The translations under genes were made by a program, and so were the position numbers. From assembly GCA_902580215.1 (NCBI GenBank), contig CACHJT010000003.1, positions 88,521 to 121,462 of the forward strand: DNA of 32,942 bases, given 5' to 3'. The notes under the pieces were generated by a model. The model was not told where the DNA came from. It made no database searches and worked only from the letters and a program-made list of their open reading frames with translations. Source of the DNA: an uncultured Candidatus Actinomarina sp. (GTDB taxonomy: Bacteria > Actinomycetota > Acidimicrobiia > Actinomarinales > Actinomarinaceae). This document shows positions 15,405-25,100 of this stretch, in pieces. Each line of letters starts with the position of its first letter. Position 1 is the first letter of the stretch.

Positions 15405-15672
15405 TTACTAGACCAGTTTTACGGTAGTGCCTTCTAATAGATTTACGCTCTTCCTCAGTAGTACCGCCCCAGATTCCAGAATCTTGATTGGTTCTTATTG
15501 CGTAGTCTAGGCATTCATTGACTACAGGACATTCCATGCAAATTGCTTTAGCCTCATTGGCTTGTTTCATTGCTTTCATTGACGAGCCGACAGGGAAGAA
15601 GAGATCAGTGTCTGCGTACACACAGCCACCCTCTAACATCCAGTCTTCTTGTTCGAAGTCAATATTTAACAT
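15394..15672 (-). CDS. WhiB-family iron-sulfur transcription regulator
   Basis: 92 residues with the four conserved cysteines of a [4Fe-4S] WhiB protein: Cys17, Cys45, Cys48 and Cys54 (C-x27-CxxC-x5-C). GIWGG (66-70) is the G[VI]WGG turn, followed by the basic stretch EEERKSIRRHYRK that binds DNA. WhiB proteins are found in Actinobacteria and their phages and act with the principal sigma factor to control division, redox stress and secretion genes. The short length and motif spacing resemble WhiB1/WhiB2-type regulators; the exact subgroup is not assignable by eye. A minus-strand AAGGAAG ribosome binding site ends 9 bases before the ATG, and a CRP-type palindrome lies just beyond it. Confidence 0.93.
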   Translation of the reverse strand: MLNIDFEQEDWMLEGGCVYADTDLFFPVGSSMKAMKQANEAKAICMECPVVNECLDYAIRTNQDSGIWGGTTEEERKSIRRHYRKTGLVINR

Positions 15673-15691
15673 TTACACATACTTCCTTACT

Positions 15692-15709
15692 TTGTGAAAT
15701 ATTTCACAA
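15692..15709. promoter_or_regulatory. Perfect CRP/FNR-type palindrome upstream of whiB
   Basis: TTGTGAAATATTTCACAA is an 18-bp perfect palindrome containing TGTGA-N6-TCACA, the consensus core of cAMP receptor protein sites. Its centre lies 28 bases upstream of the whiB start and 54 bases upstream of the divergent GDPD start. A minus-strand hexamer TACTAT (15727-15722) lies upstream of it, so a bound factor could block whiB transcription or overlap its start region. Confidence 0.6.
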
Positions 15710-15754
15710 GCTAGTTACTTAATAGTACTAAACTCGAATTTATATGGAGGCATT

Positions 15755-16411
15755 TTGAGAAAAATTTTTGGCCACAGAGGTTTACCTCGTATTTACAAAG
15801 AAAATACGTTTACAGGTATCAATAAAGCCTTTGAATACTGCGATTTTGTTGAAATTGATGTTCGATTAACAAAAGATAATAATTTGATTCTATTTCATGA
15901 TCCCAACATTGGAGACAATTTAATTAAAGATTTAACTCTTGTAGAGATAGATATCTTGTTAAACGATGGATCGTTAGAAGATTGTTTATTAACGACTAGA
16001 GATCAACTCCAAGGAAAAATAAATTTTGAAATAAAGACCAATACGTTAGATGAATCACAAATAGATATATTATTTCAAAAAATGCTTTCAATTATAGATC
16101 CTTACGATATCGTTTCTTCGTTTAACTGGAAAGCAATACAGTCATTTAAAGATTTATTTAACTGCAGTTATGGAATAATTTTTGATAAAGAAGAGGAGTT
16201 GTTTCAAGCACAATCATTATCGAACCATGATGAAGACTTATTTTTTATGGCTCACCACACTTTGATAGACAGCAGAAATTTTGACCTACCAAAAGAAAAA
16301 ACAGTTCTCTGGACGGTAAATGATGAGATCGATTTTCAGCGATATATGGAAATGGAAATATACGGAATTGTCACAGATATTCCTGATACAATGCAGTTAT
16401 ATAGAAAGTGA
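15755..16411 (+). CDS. Glycerophosphodiester phosphodiesterase
   Basis: 218 residues of the GDPD TIM-barrel family, slightly short. GHRGLP holds His7 and Arg8, ENTFTGINKAF is the following family motif, EIDVRLTKDN supplies the metal ligands Glu33 and Asp35, and LFHDP gives His48, the second catalytic histidine. LWTVND near residue 190 matches the C-terminal conserved WTVN. The enzyme splits glycerophosphodiesters to glycerol-3-phosphate and an alcohol, recycling membrane lipid headgroups. There is no signal peptide, so it is cytoplasmic. The start is TTG with GGAGG four bases before it. It is divergent from whiB and four bases ahead of the YqeY-like gene. Confidence 0.88.
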   Translation: MRKIFGHRGLPRIYKENTFTGINKAFEYCDFVEIDVRLTKDNNLILFHDPNIGDNLIKDLTLVEIDILLNDGSLEDCLLTTRDQLQGKINFEIKTNTLDESQIDILFQKMLSIIDPYDIVSSFNWKAIQSFKDLFNCSYGIIFDKEEELFQAQSLSNHDEDLFFMAHHTLIDSRNFDLPKEKTVLWTVNDEIDFQRYMEMEIYGIVTDIPDTMQLYRK

Positions 16412-16415
16412 GACT

Positions 16416-16862
16416 ATGGCTTTAATTGATGAATTAAGTGATGCTTTAAAAGAAGCTATGAAGGCAAAAGATAAGCCTAAATTAGATGCTATTAGACAAG
16501 TACAAACTGAGATTGCAAAAAAGAAGTCTGAAAAAGGCGAAGAAGCGACAGATGAATTAGTTCTTGGAGTTATATCCTCTTATGTGAAAAAAATGACAAA
16601 AGCTGTAGAAGAATATAAATCACTTGGTGATAGAGGCACAGAGATGGCAGATAAGATTCAATTCGAGATAGATTTCCTAAGCGGTTGGCTGCCAGAGCAA
16701 TTAAGCGAGGAAGAAGTTGTAGCAATTATCGATGCAGTACTTTCTGAAATGGGAAATGTTGACATGTCTCAAATGGGTAAAATTATCGGTGCTGTGATGG
16801 CAAAAGCAGACGGTCTTGACGGGTCTGTTGTAAGTAAATTAGTCAGGGAAAAAATCTCCTAA
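16416..16862 (+). CDS. GatB/YqeY-domain protein
   Basis: 148 residues from ATG 16416; a longer frame exists but would overlap the GDPD gene and add 32 residues with no family similarity. The protein matches YqeY: MALIDELSDALKEAMKAKDK, LDAIRQVQTEIAKKKSEKG, a central helix pair, LSGWLPEQLSEEEV, and MGKIIGAVMAKADGLDGSVVSKLVRE. The C-terminal region is homologous to the tRNA-binding tail of amidotransferase subunit GatB, and the protein is thought to bind tRNA, but its role is not established. It lies four bases after GDPD, likely in the same operon. Confidence 0.9.
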   Translation: MALIDELSDALKEAMKAKDKPKLDAIRQVQTEIAKKKSEKGEEATDELVLGVISSYVKKMTKAVEEYKSLGDRGTEMADKIQFEIDFLSGWLPEQLSEEEVVAIIDAVLSEMGNVDMSQMGKIIGAVMAKADGLDGSVVSKLVREKIS

Positions 16863-16870
16863 AAATTATT

Positions 16871-16898
16871 TTGAACTAGAAATATTTCTATTTAAAAT
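16871..16898 (+). promoter_or_regulatory. Promoter of the secreted metzincin gene
   Basis: TTGAAC (16871-16876), 16-base spacer, TAAAAT (16893-16898), then 8 bases to the ATG at 16907. The spacing predicts transcription starting at the start codon; no ribosome binding site is present. Confidence 0.6.
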
Positions 16899-16906
16899 TC
16901 GTCCCT

Positions 16907-19453
16907 ATGGCAAATTTTCTAAAATATTTTTTTGGTGTAGGCATTATATTATCTATTTTATTAGCTTCTGTCTTTGGTGCTAAATCAAACACAATCTTCG
17001 AAACTAAATCGATGGAAATTCAATACTCTGATTGTGAAGAAAGAGATTACTCAACTACTAATTTCTTAGATGTAAGCAATATTCAACAATTTTTAAAAAA
17101 TGAAAATTTTTTCGAGGGAAAAATAAGTGGCATTCTAGACGATGCTTTGCTCTCATCTATAAAAGCATTTCAAAAATTCACCGGTATTCGGGTAGACGGA
17201 ATTATTGGACCATCAACCCACAAAGCTATGACTAGTTTTGATCCATGTAAAAAGACAGTTAATGCAATTTTCATTGAATGCGATGGATATCTTGCATATA
17301 ACGAATGTGTTTGGTTTTTTGATAATCAAAATTTAGCTACAAAAATAAGTTCAACAATAACGACTACAACCACAATTCCATCAGAGGATATATCAAATAT
17401 GGTCGATTGTGATGATGGTGGAAAAATGTGGCATGGAGATCAAGGGACATTATGGAATCAAGCTGGAGAATCTATAACTTACAATAATTGTGATGAACAT
17501 AAAGATGCAAAGAATAGAGGTTATGACTTTACAGAGAAACCTATACCGGGCATCACTCCTGGAGTAGGTTATCCTGAAACTACATCTTCAGCGCCTTCTT
17601 CAACACCTGCAAATTATCCAACGATTAATAATTTAGGTTCAGTAACTATCGCAGAAAACCAGACCTCTGTTGTCACCATTAGTGCTACAAATCCAGCATC
17701 TGGCTCAATGACTTATGCTCTTTCTGGCACAGATGCACATTTGATGACTGTAGATTCAGATGGAGTAATTGTTTTAAACTCTGACGCAAATTATGAAGAA
17801 AAATCTAGTTACAGCCTTACAGCGGAGGTAACAAATAGCAATGGAACTACGAGTGAAGCATTTACGATAAACGTTTCTGATACTAGTGAGGATGGAATAA
17901 TTGATTTACTTTATGTTGCTGCTGGAGGGGCAAGAGACATTGATGAGAGTACAATGAATACCAGCATTGACGATGATATAACTACCAATAATACTATATT
18001 TACAGATAGCCAAGTTGACATTACCTACACAAAGCGAGCATTTTTAGATTCAACTGAAACTTTTAATGTCACAGCTAACCAACAGTTCTATGATTTGTGG
18101 CAGGACTCTGACGACTCAAAGAACAAAGTAAAGTATGGGGCAGATTATGTAGTTTTTTTTAGTGGAAAAGTAGCCAATCCTGATCCGACCGATTTCTCTT
18201 ACCGTTACGGTCCTTACAGCGGGTTTAACCCCAATGGAATTCTCGACTCATCAATTGACAATACTACAAATTGGTCTGCTAATGTAGGAGGTAATCTCTT
18301 AGTTACATATGCATATTTTAGTTGTAATGCTTTTACCTTAGTATGTACTGGACCATTAATTGCAGCAACTGCTCATGAGCTTGGTCACAATCTAAATGGT
18401 AACCACTCAAGAACACAGATCTCTTCTGCGGCTAGTGGTAGTGGATATAACTTTGGCTATCAGGGAGGAGTTTATCAAGATGGTTTTGTTACAATAATGG
18501 CTTATAACGGTCGAGCGTTTGAACAAGGTAATGACTATTCTCAGAGCAGTACTGGTACATTTTCAAATCCTGATATTAACTGTACAGGAGATCAGGGAAC
18601 CTCGTATCCTTGTGGAGTTGAGAATGAAGCTGATTTTGCAAGATATTTAAATGAAAATAAATTTAAATATCAGGATATGCTCCATAGGACAAATTTAGGA
18701 GAAACTACTGATACTTACTCCATATTATCAACTGCTTATTTCCCGCTAAATGACGGTGGAACAGCAACATTTACTGATGGTTCAAATACTAAAACTTTTT
18801 ACACAATAAAAGGGTCTGACACAACTGTCTCAAGTACGACATATCAGACCTTTAAATGGTGTGATGATGCAACTTGTAATTTATCTGGTTCCGATAAAAA
18901 AATTGCTCTAGAGATTTATGTAAACAATGGTAATTATTATCTTAAGTCACAACATTTTGATCAACATTATGGACTAGGTTCTGCTGGTGGTTCGGTTGCT
19001 CTTACCTTTACAGCACCCTGTTTGTTTATGGAGAAATATCAAATTCTTGGTGATTACGCAGAAGCTGATTGTAATTCGTCGGTTCAATATTTTGATGCTA
19101 CAGAGGGAAATTCATACAACTTCCACAATTATACTTCTAAAGAATTAGCCTATTCCCCTTATGGCTCATATGATACAAAAAAATTCCAGTACACATACTA
19201 TGACCGAGACAGCCATGTCATTGAAAGATATGTATTCTGGCTCTCAGACCAGGTAGGTGTTGTAAAATTTTTGGATTCCAATGACGTGTTATGGAGGCTA
19301 ACTGCAGTAGATTCAGATGGAGATGGTACTGACAATGCGGCGGATACAGATGATGATGGTGATGGAGTAGCTGATACTTCAGATGCATTCCCTCTTGACC
19401 CCAATGCTAGTTCAGATGCCGATTCCGACGGCATAGCTGATGGTGATGAATAA
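16907..19453 (+). CDS. Large secreted metzincin protease with peptidoglycan-binding, cadherin-like and TSP3-like parts
   Basis: 848 residues. A signal peptide (about 1-25) is followed by a peptidoglycan-binding-1 domain (about 53-111; FLKNENFFEGKISG, AFQKFTGIRVDGIIGPST), a short Thr linker (about 149-157), a Cys-bearing region, and a cadherin-like repeat (about 238-326; VTIAENQTSVVTISATN to EAFTINVSD). The protease domain (about 330-595) has HELGHNLNGNH, with His490, Glu491, His494 and His500, and a Met-turn IMAY at Met531; the FSNPD...CGVENEADFARYLN tail is common in reprolysin/gametolysin-like bacterial metzincins. Residues 600-800 are unrecognised. The end (801-848) is a run of DxDxDG calcium-binding repeats. 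It is probably a wall-associated extracellular protease. No sorting signal or C-terminal membrane anchor is visible. Confidence 0.85.
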   Translation: MANFLKYFFGVGIILSILLASVFGAKSNTIFETKSMEIQYSDCEERDYSTTNFLDVSNIQQFLKNENFFEGKISGILDDALLSSIKAFQKFTGIRVDGIIGPSTHKAMTSFDPCKKTVNAIFIECDGYLAYNECVWFFDNQNLATKISSTITTTTTIPSEDISNMVDCDDGGKMWHGDQGTLWNQAGESITYNNCDEHKDAKNRGYDFTEKPIPGITPGVGYPETTSSAPSSTPANYPTINNLGSVTIAENQTSVVTISATNPASGSMTYALSGTDAHLMTVDSDGVIVLNSDANYEEKSSYSLTAEVTNSNGTTSEAFTINVSDTSEDGIIDLLYVAAGGARDIDESTMNTSIDDDITTNNTIFTDSQVDITYTKRAFLDSTETFNVTANQQFYDLWQDSDDSKNKVKYGADYVVFFSGKVANPDPTDFSYRYGPYSGFNPNGILDSSIDNTTNWSANVGGNLLVTYAYFSCNAFTLVCTGPLIAATAHELGHNLNGNHSRTQISSAASGSGYNFGYQGGVYQDGFVTIMAYNGRAFEQGNDYSQSSTGTFSNPDINCTGDQGTSYPCGVENEADFARYLNENKFKYQDMLHRTNLGETTDTYSILSTAYFPLNDGGTATFTDGSNTKTFYTIKGSDTTVSSTTYQTFKWCDDATCNLSGSDKKIALEIYVNNGNYYLKSQHFDQHYGLGSAGGSVALTFTAPCLFMEKYQILGDYAEADCNSSVQYFDATEGNSYNFHNYTSKELAYSPYGSYDTKKFQYTYYDRDSHVIERYVFWLSDQVGVVKFLDSNDVLWRLTAVDSDGDGTDNAADTDDDGDGVADTSDAFPLDPNASSDADSDGIADGDE

Positions 19454-19460
19454 AAAACTG

Positions 19461-19488
19461 TTGTTTCAATCTAAATAACATTTATCCT
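19461..19488 (+). promoter_or_regulatory. Promoter of hom-thrC
   Basis: TTGTTT (19461-19466), 16-base spacer, TATCCT (19483-19488), then 8 bases to the ATG at 19497. Same leaderless geometry as the metzincin gene. Confidence 0.5.
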
Positions 19489-19496
19489 TACTAAAT

Positions 19497-20756
19497 ATGG
19501 AAAATAAATCATTTAATGTAGCAGTGTTGGGTGCTGGCAATATTGGTTCAGCTGTTGTTACACGCCTCATGAATTTAGATAAAGAAATAGTTGAATTGAA
19601 TGTTGTAAAAGTATTGGTCAAAGATACGAGTAAAAAAAGAGAGATCTCTAGTGAAATATTGACCGATGATTTTACAGATATTTTAAATGATGAAACTATT
19701 GATTTAGTCATAGAGGTACTTGGTGGTGTTGAGCCTGGAAAAGAATACATAAAGGCACTTCTTAGTAACGGAAAAGCAGTTATCACTGCTAACAAAGACA
19801 TAATTGCAGATTGTGGAAATGAATTAGTGCAACTAGCTCAGGAAAATAATACGTGTCTGTATTTTGAAGCTGCAGTTGCAGCGGGTATTCCTGTTTTGAA
19901 ACCTCTTATTGAAAGTTTAAGGGGAGAAGACTTAAGTAGAGTTACAGGCATTATTAATGGTACAAGTAATTACATGCTTACATCTATGGAAGAGGGAAGT
20001 ACTTACGAAGATGCATTAAGCACTGCTCAAGAACTAGGTTACGCAGAACCTGACCCAACAAATGATGTCGAAGGCATTGATGCAATGTATAAAGCAATGA
20101 TTCTCTCATTAATTTGTTTTGGGGCAACTCCAGACAAGGACAATGTACATACTGAGGGAATCACCTCAATTACTAAAGAAGATTTTGATTGGGCAAGCAG
20201 GTTAAACAAAACAATTAAACTTGTTGCGCTCATCGATAATGAAGGTGCTGGATTTAATGCAAGAGTACATCCTGTACTTATTGATACTAAACATCCATTA
20301 GCAGCTATCAGAGGAGCTCTTAATGCAGTGGTTGTTGAGGGAGAGAATATAAATCAATTAGTATTTTCTGGCCCAGGTGCAGGCGCTGCCCCTACAGCAA
20401 GTGCTGTTATTGGTGACGTACTAAGTGCTTGTCATCAACTTTCAAGCAATCAGTCAAACTGGTATCAGCTAAGAAGTCAAAAAAATGATAACAAGAATTT
20501 TGATGATGTCTCTTCAAGTTGGTTTATTAGGTTATCAGTAGCTGATGAACCTGGCGTGCTTGCTTCTATAGCTGGAACATTTAGTGAAAATAATGTAAGT
20601 ATTGAGAGCGTTATTCAAGAAGGTCGGGGTGAGCAGGCAGAACTAGTGCTAGTAACTCATGAAGCTCCAGAAAAAGATATGCAGAATTCAATTAAGCAAA
20701 TTACCTCACTTGACTCAGTTACTTCGGTAACTTCAACACTTCGCGTCTACAGCTAA
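19497..20756 (+). CDS. hom: Homoserine dehydrogenase with ACT domain
   Basis: 419 residues, the stand-alone monofunctional form. The N-terminal Rossmann fold has GAGNIG at 12-17, VITANKDIIA with Lys100, the catalytic domain has INGTSNYM (153-160) and GYAEPDPTNDVEG (181-193), and the C-terminal about 70 residues (RLSVADEPGVLASIAGTFSENNVSIESVIQEG) form an ACT domain. The enzyme reduces aspartate semialdehyde to homoserine, the branch point to threonine and methionine. The ACT domain implies allosteric feedback, typically by threonine. The thrC start codon follows the stop with no gap. Confidence 0.95.
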   Translation: MENKSFNVAVLGAGNIGSAVVTRLMNLDKEIVELNVVKVLVKDTSKKREISSEILTDDFTDILNDETIDLVIEVLGGVEPGKEYIKALLSNGKAVITANKDIIADCGNELVQLAQENNTCLYFEAAVAAGIPVLKPLIESLRGEDLSRVTGIINGTSNYMLTSMEEGSTYEDALSTAQELGYAEPDPTNDVEGIDAMYKAMILSLICFGATPDKDNVHTEGITSITKEDFDWASRLNKTIKLVALIDNEGAGFNARVHPVLIDTKHPLAAIRGALNAVVVEGENINQLVFSGPGAGAAPTASAVIGDVLSACHQLSSNQSNWYQLRSQKNDNKNFDDVSSSWFIRLSVADEPGVLASIAGTFSENNVSIESVIQEGRGEQAELVLVTHEAPEKDMQNSIKQITSLDSVTSVTSTLRVYS

Positions 20757-22082
20757 GTGGTACATTACCAATCAACAAGAGGCCATAAAGAGACACTGTC
20801 TTTTCAAGATGTTATTCTCTCAGGAGTTGCAACAGATAAAGGCTTATACCTACCTGATTCAATAACGTTAGAAAACTTAGCCTATCTAACGCAGGAGGAC
20901 TTAAGTTATGAAGATTTTGTAAAAACTATTTTCATTTCTCTTGATAAAGCATCAGCAAAATATGTAGAGGACTTAGCAATTTATCCTGGATTTGAAAATT
21001 CACCAGAACCGATTTTAAAAGAGCTTAATGACTCAACAGTTGTTATGGAATTATTTCATGGACCAACAAAATCGTTCAAAGATTATGCACTGCAACCTCT
21101 AGGTGCAATAGCAAACAGAAGACTTGATGAGTTGGGAGAGAGAGGGCTTGTCATTGTTGCTACTAGTGGTGATACAGGAAGTGCAGCTATACAGGCTGTA
21201 AAGAATTCTGAAAATATTGATATCGTTGTTTTACATCCTGCAAATAAAGTTAGTGAGTATCAGAGAAAGCAAATGACAAGTGTCATTCAAGACAATGTGT
21301 TGAATATTGCAGTAGAGGGATCCTATGATGACTGCCAGAGAATTGCTAAAGATTTATTATCTGATAATCCATTCAATCGAAGAATCATTTCTCTCAACTC
21401 TATTAACTGGCTTAGAGTCATGGGACAGGTTTCATATTATGTTTGGCTTACAAAACAATTTACTGCACCAATAAACGTGGCAATCCCATCAGGAAATTTT
21501 GGTAATGCATATTCTGCCTGGTTTGGCAGAAATCACGGACTTCCAATAAATCAAATTCTTTGTAGTACAAATGTCAACGATGTACTGAGACGTTTTATTG
21601 ATGGGGGAGTATTAGAGCCTCTTGTTACACAACCAAGTGTTGCACCTAGTATGGATATTCAGATTCCTTCCAGCTTAGAGAGATTAATTTTTGATCTCTC
21701 TAGTGATGCAAAGAGTTTTTATGGTCAGCTACAAACGAACTCAAAGGCACAGTTAGATGAGAAGAGTGTTGATGGCTTACAAAAAGTGTTTTCTTCTTTT
21801 ACTTTTTCAGATGAGAACATTACAACTTTAATTAAATCTTTACATGATGAGTTTGCTCTTGTTTTTGACCCGCACTCTGTGACATCTGTACAAATGGCCT
21901 TAGACAATGACTCCTCTCTTCCAACTGTCGCAGTTGCTACAGCCTCTCCTGAAAAGTTTGGAAGTGTCATAGCACCACTTATCAATGACTTCACAGAGTC
22001 AAAAATAGAGGAAAAAGAGCAGTATTTAACCTTAAGTGCAGAAAACGCTGAAATCATTGATGCAATTTTAGCCTTTATATAA
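20757..22082 (+). CDS. thrC: Threonine synthase
   Basis: 441 residues of the PLP-dependent fold-type II threonine synthases, in the longer subgroup that begins YQSTRGHKETLSFQDVILSGVATDKGLYLP. ELFHGPTKSFKDYALQPLG contains the PLP Schiff-base Lys108; ATSGDTGSAA is the phosphate-binding loop; PSGNFGNAYSAW binds the cofactor. It converts O-phosphohomoserine to threonine. The start is GTG directly abutting the hom stop (TAAGTG), so it must be translated by reinitiation or read from the same mRNA. A homoserine kinase gene (thrB) is not in the window. Confidence 0.94.
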   Translation: MVHYQSTRGHKETLSFQDVILSGVATDKGLYLPDSITLENLAYLTQEDLSYEDFVKTIFISLDKASAKYVEDLAIYPGFENSPEPILKELNDSTVVMELFHGPTKSFKDYALQPLGAIANRRLDELGERGLVIVATSGDTGSAAIQAVKNSENIDIVVLHPANKVSEYQRKQMTSVIQDNVLNIAVEGSYDDCQRIAKDLLSDNPFNRRIISLNSINWLRVMGQVSYYVWLTKQFTAPINVAIPSGNFGNAYSAWFGRNHGLPINQILCSTNVNDVLRRFIDGGVLEPLVTQPSVAPSMDIQIPSSLERLIFDLSSDAKSFYGQLQTNSKAQLDEKSVDGLQKVFSSFTFSDENITTLIKSLHDEFALVFDPHSVTSVQMALDNDSSLPTVAVATASPEKFGSVIAPLINDFTESKIEEKEQYLTLSAENAEIIDAILAFI

Positions 22083-22091
22083 AAAATATTA

Positions 22092-22120
22092 TTGTCTTGG
22101 AATAGATTCTAATCTAAAAT
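22092..22120 (+). promoter_or_regulatory. Promoter of the giant sortase-fusion gene
   Basis: TTGTCT (22092-22097), 17-base spacer, TAAAAT (22115-22120). Transcription would start near 22127, giving a leader of about 15 bases before the ATG at 22143. A three-codon frame (ATG TTG TTG TAG, 22125-22136) lies across this point. Confidence 0.5.
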
Positions 22121-22142
22121 AAATATGTTGTTGTAGAGATAT

Positions 22143-25100
22143 ATGTTGAATAAATTGTTTAGCAATGCTTATGCTCGCATGCGCTATGTGCGATTTAGTG
22201 ATATGCGTCCATTTTTAATAAAAGTCTTTAATGTCTCAATGTCTTTTATGATGATTTTTACTCTTGCATTTGTCACAATTGAGACAATTGCCCCAGAACC
22301 AGCTGTAGCTGCATCTTGGGACTGTCTTGATTCAAGTGGTAGGCCAATCGCTTTCCAGACAAAGTACGACAGTGGAGACCTTAATGTTATACGATATAAT
22401 TTCTCCACTAATACAGAAAGTACGACAACTTTTAGCGGATCTGGTTTCTCTGGATCAGGTGAGATTAATGCCTCTTTTATGGATTTAGATGGAAACCTGT
22501 ATGTACAAAGAAAGACTTCAAATAGTAACGGTGTAAATAGTCGTTTGTATTTAGTTAATCCAACAGGTAGCCCTACTCTTGTAGACAGTTCATCAGCTGG
22601 TGAAGATCTTAACGCAGCAACATTCTTTGTTGATAATGGATATGAGTATGCAATCTCTGGTAGAGGACACTTCGCTGGTCCAGGAAGTTATGTACGATTT
22701 AGTAGCGACACAAGTTTGGCTGCAGATAAGCTATATTCTCTTGGAGACACAAATACTAGTGGTGGATCAATAAAAAGATCAAAAGCAAAAGACTTTACAT
22801 GGATTCGAGATAATTCAAACTTTCCAACAATGTTTAATGGACAGAAACCAAATTTTATTGGTATAGATGGTGGTAACCAAAGAATATATGTTTCCTCATA
22901 CACAATAACAAATCAAGGTGCTTCCAATGAGGCAATAGAGATAGAAACACAGTCTTATAGCATCTCGATACCATCTAATGACAGAAGTGACTTTGGTGCA
23001 ATTTATGGATTTGGTTCTGATCAAATTTATGCGTTGAATAACGCTACAGGAAATGTATATAAAGTGAATATTAGTGGTTCTGGCTATTCAATATCAGATA
23101 CAGGCGACGATGGTGCTACAACTTCAAACAATGACGGTGCTGCATGTCACGCTGGAGATCCAACAGTTACTTTTAATCCATCTGTTACAGCTACTCAGGG
23201 AAGTTGTGATGGGTCAAATCGTGAAATAGATGTTACCTTAAATAATTCAAGTTCCAATGTTGCGTCAAACTTTGTTGTTACATATACAGTGAATGGTGGC
23301 AGTGCACAGTCACTGACGTCAGGAACCTCTGTCTCGTCTTCGTCGAATAACACGTCACTGAGTGTGCCAGGCCAGGCTAATGGTGCTGCAGTAGTAATTA
23401 GTTGGTATGCAGAAAATACTGCCAATAACTTACGGGAACCAAACACTGGTACGACTGCTCTTTCTTCAATAACAATTGATGCCTCTGGTTGCTCTTCTAG
23501 TCCAACAGCAGTAGCCATTACAGCTTCCACATCACTAGGTAGTTGCTCAGGTGGTTCTGCGACTTCACCTTTTAACTTTGCTAACTCTTCAGGATCAACT
23601 GCCTATGTAACAGTTGAATATTCAACTGATGGTGGTTCTAGTTGGAGTGTTCATCCACAAGCCCAGGCTAATACGAGTAATGATTTGGTAATTGGTTCGG
23701 GTACCTCTCCAGGTCAGCTATCATCAATTTCAGTTCCTCATGGTTCTGCAATTACCTGGAGATATAAAAGTACAGACACAGAAGGTGATTGGACTGGTAT
23801 TAGCTACGTAACTTTATCTGCAACCTCTACAGTCAACTGTCCAACAACAACATTTACTACATCAACTTCAGCTGGTTCTTGTTCTGCTGGGTCGTCTACA
23901 CCAACAATATCAGTTACCAACACTGGAAACAGTACTGGGTATTATGACGTACAGTGGTCAACTGATAATTCAACTTGGACAACGTTGCAAGATGGAAATG
24001 CTATCTCATCTGGTGGAACTGAAACATATGCTGTCTCATCAGCTCAAACTCATGGCACAACAGTTTATTTTCAGGTACGTTCTGGAGCCTCTAATCCATC
24101 TTCCGGGTCATACACTGCTGCTACTGCAGTAACAGTTAACTGTCCTGTAATTGATGTAAGCGCATCACAAGCATTAGGTAGTTGTTCAGCTGGTGCAAAG
24201 ACTTCAACATTAACTTTGAACAACTCCAGTTCAGCAACTGTAACAGCATACGTGTTAGTAGAGTACTCCGTAGATGGAGGTTCAAACTGGACTCAGAAAG
24301 CAGCAAACCAATCTGTAGGTGTAAATAGCACGGAAACTTTAACTCAGTCCGTCTCTGATGGTGCAGCAATTATATGGAGGTATAAGACTTCTACAACATC
24401 TGGATCTTTTTCTGGCAGCTACACAACCCTCTCTGCAAGCTCTACTGTTGACTGTCCTTATATAGACCCTTCTGTTTCACAGTCACTAGGTAGTTGTTCA
24501 GGTGGTTCTGCTACCTCTACATTAACTATTGCTAACTCTGGCTCAGCAAATACAACAGCGTACTTCTGGATAAGGTACAAAATCGACAGTGGAAACTGGG
24601 TCAACGTCAACACAAATCAATCGGTAGCAGTAGGTGGCTCAACAACATTTACACAATCCGTGCCAGATGGTTCTACCATTACGTGGTCTTACTTAACCTC
24701 ATCAACAAGTGATACTTTTTCCGGAGGAGGTACAGAGGTAGCAAGCTCTGAAGTTGATTGTTTATATATTGACCCCTCAGCATCTCAGTCCTTAGGTGGT
24801 AGTTGTTCTGGTGGTGCCCAAACCTCTACGCTTACGTTAGCTAACTCTAGCTCTGCTAACACAACAGCATACTTCTTAGTTGAGTACTCTGTTGATGGAG
24901 GCTCAAACTGGACTCAGAAAGCAGCAAACCAATCTGTAGCTCAAAATGGATCTGCAACACTGACTCAGTCTGTTGCAGATGGTGCAGCAATTACCTGGAG
25001 ATATAAGTCATCTACATCATCTGGATCATTTTCAGGAGACTATACAACTCTCTCTGCAAGCTCTACTGTTGACTGTCCTACAGCTGTTACAGTCTCAAGT

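Noticed and set aside
16320-16415. 32-residue N-terminal extension of the YqeY-like protein
   Set aside because: It overlaps the 3' end of the GDPD gene in another frame and has no family similarity; YqeY proteins begin at MALIDEL-like sequence.
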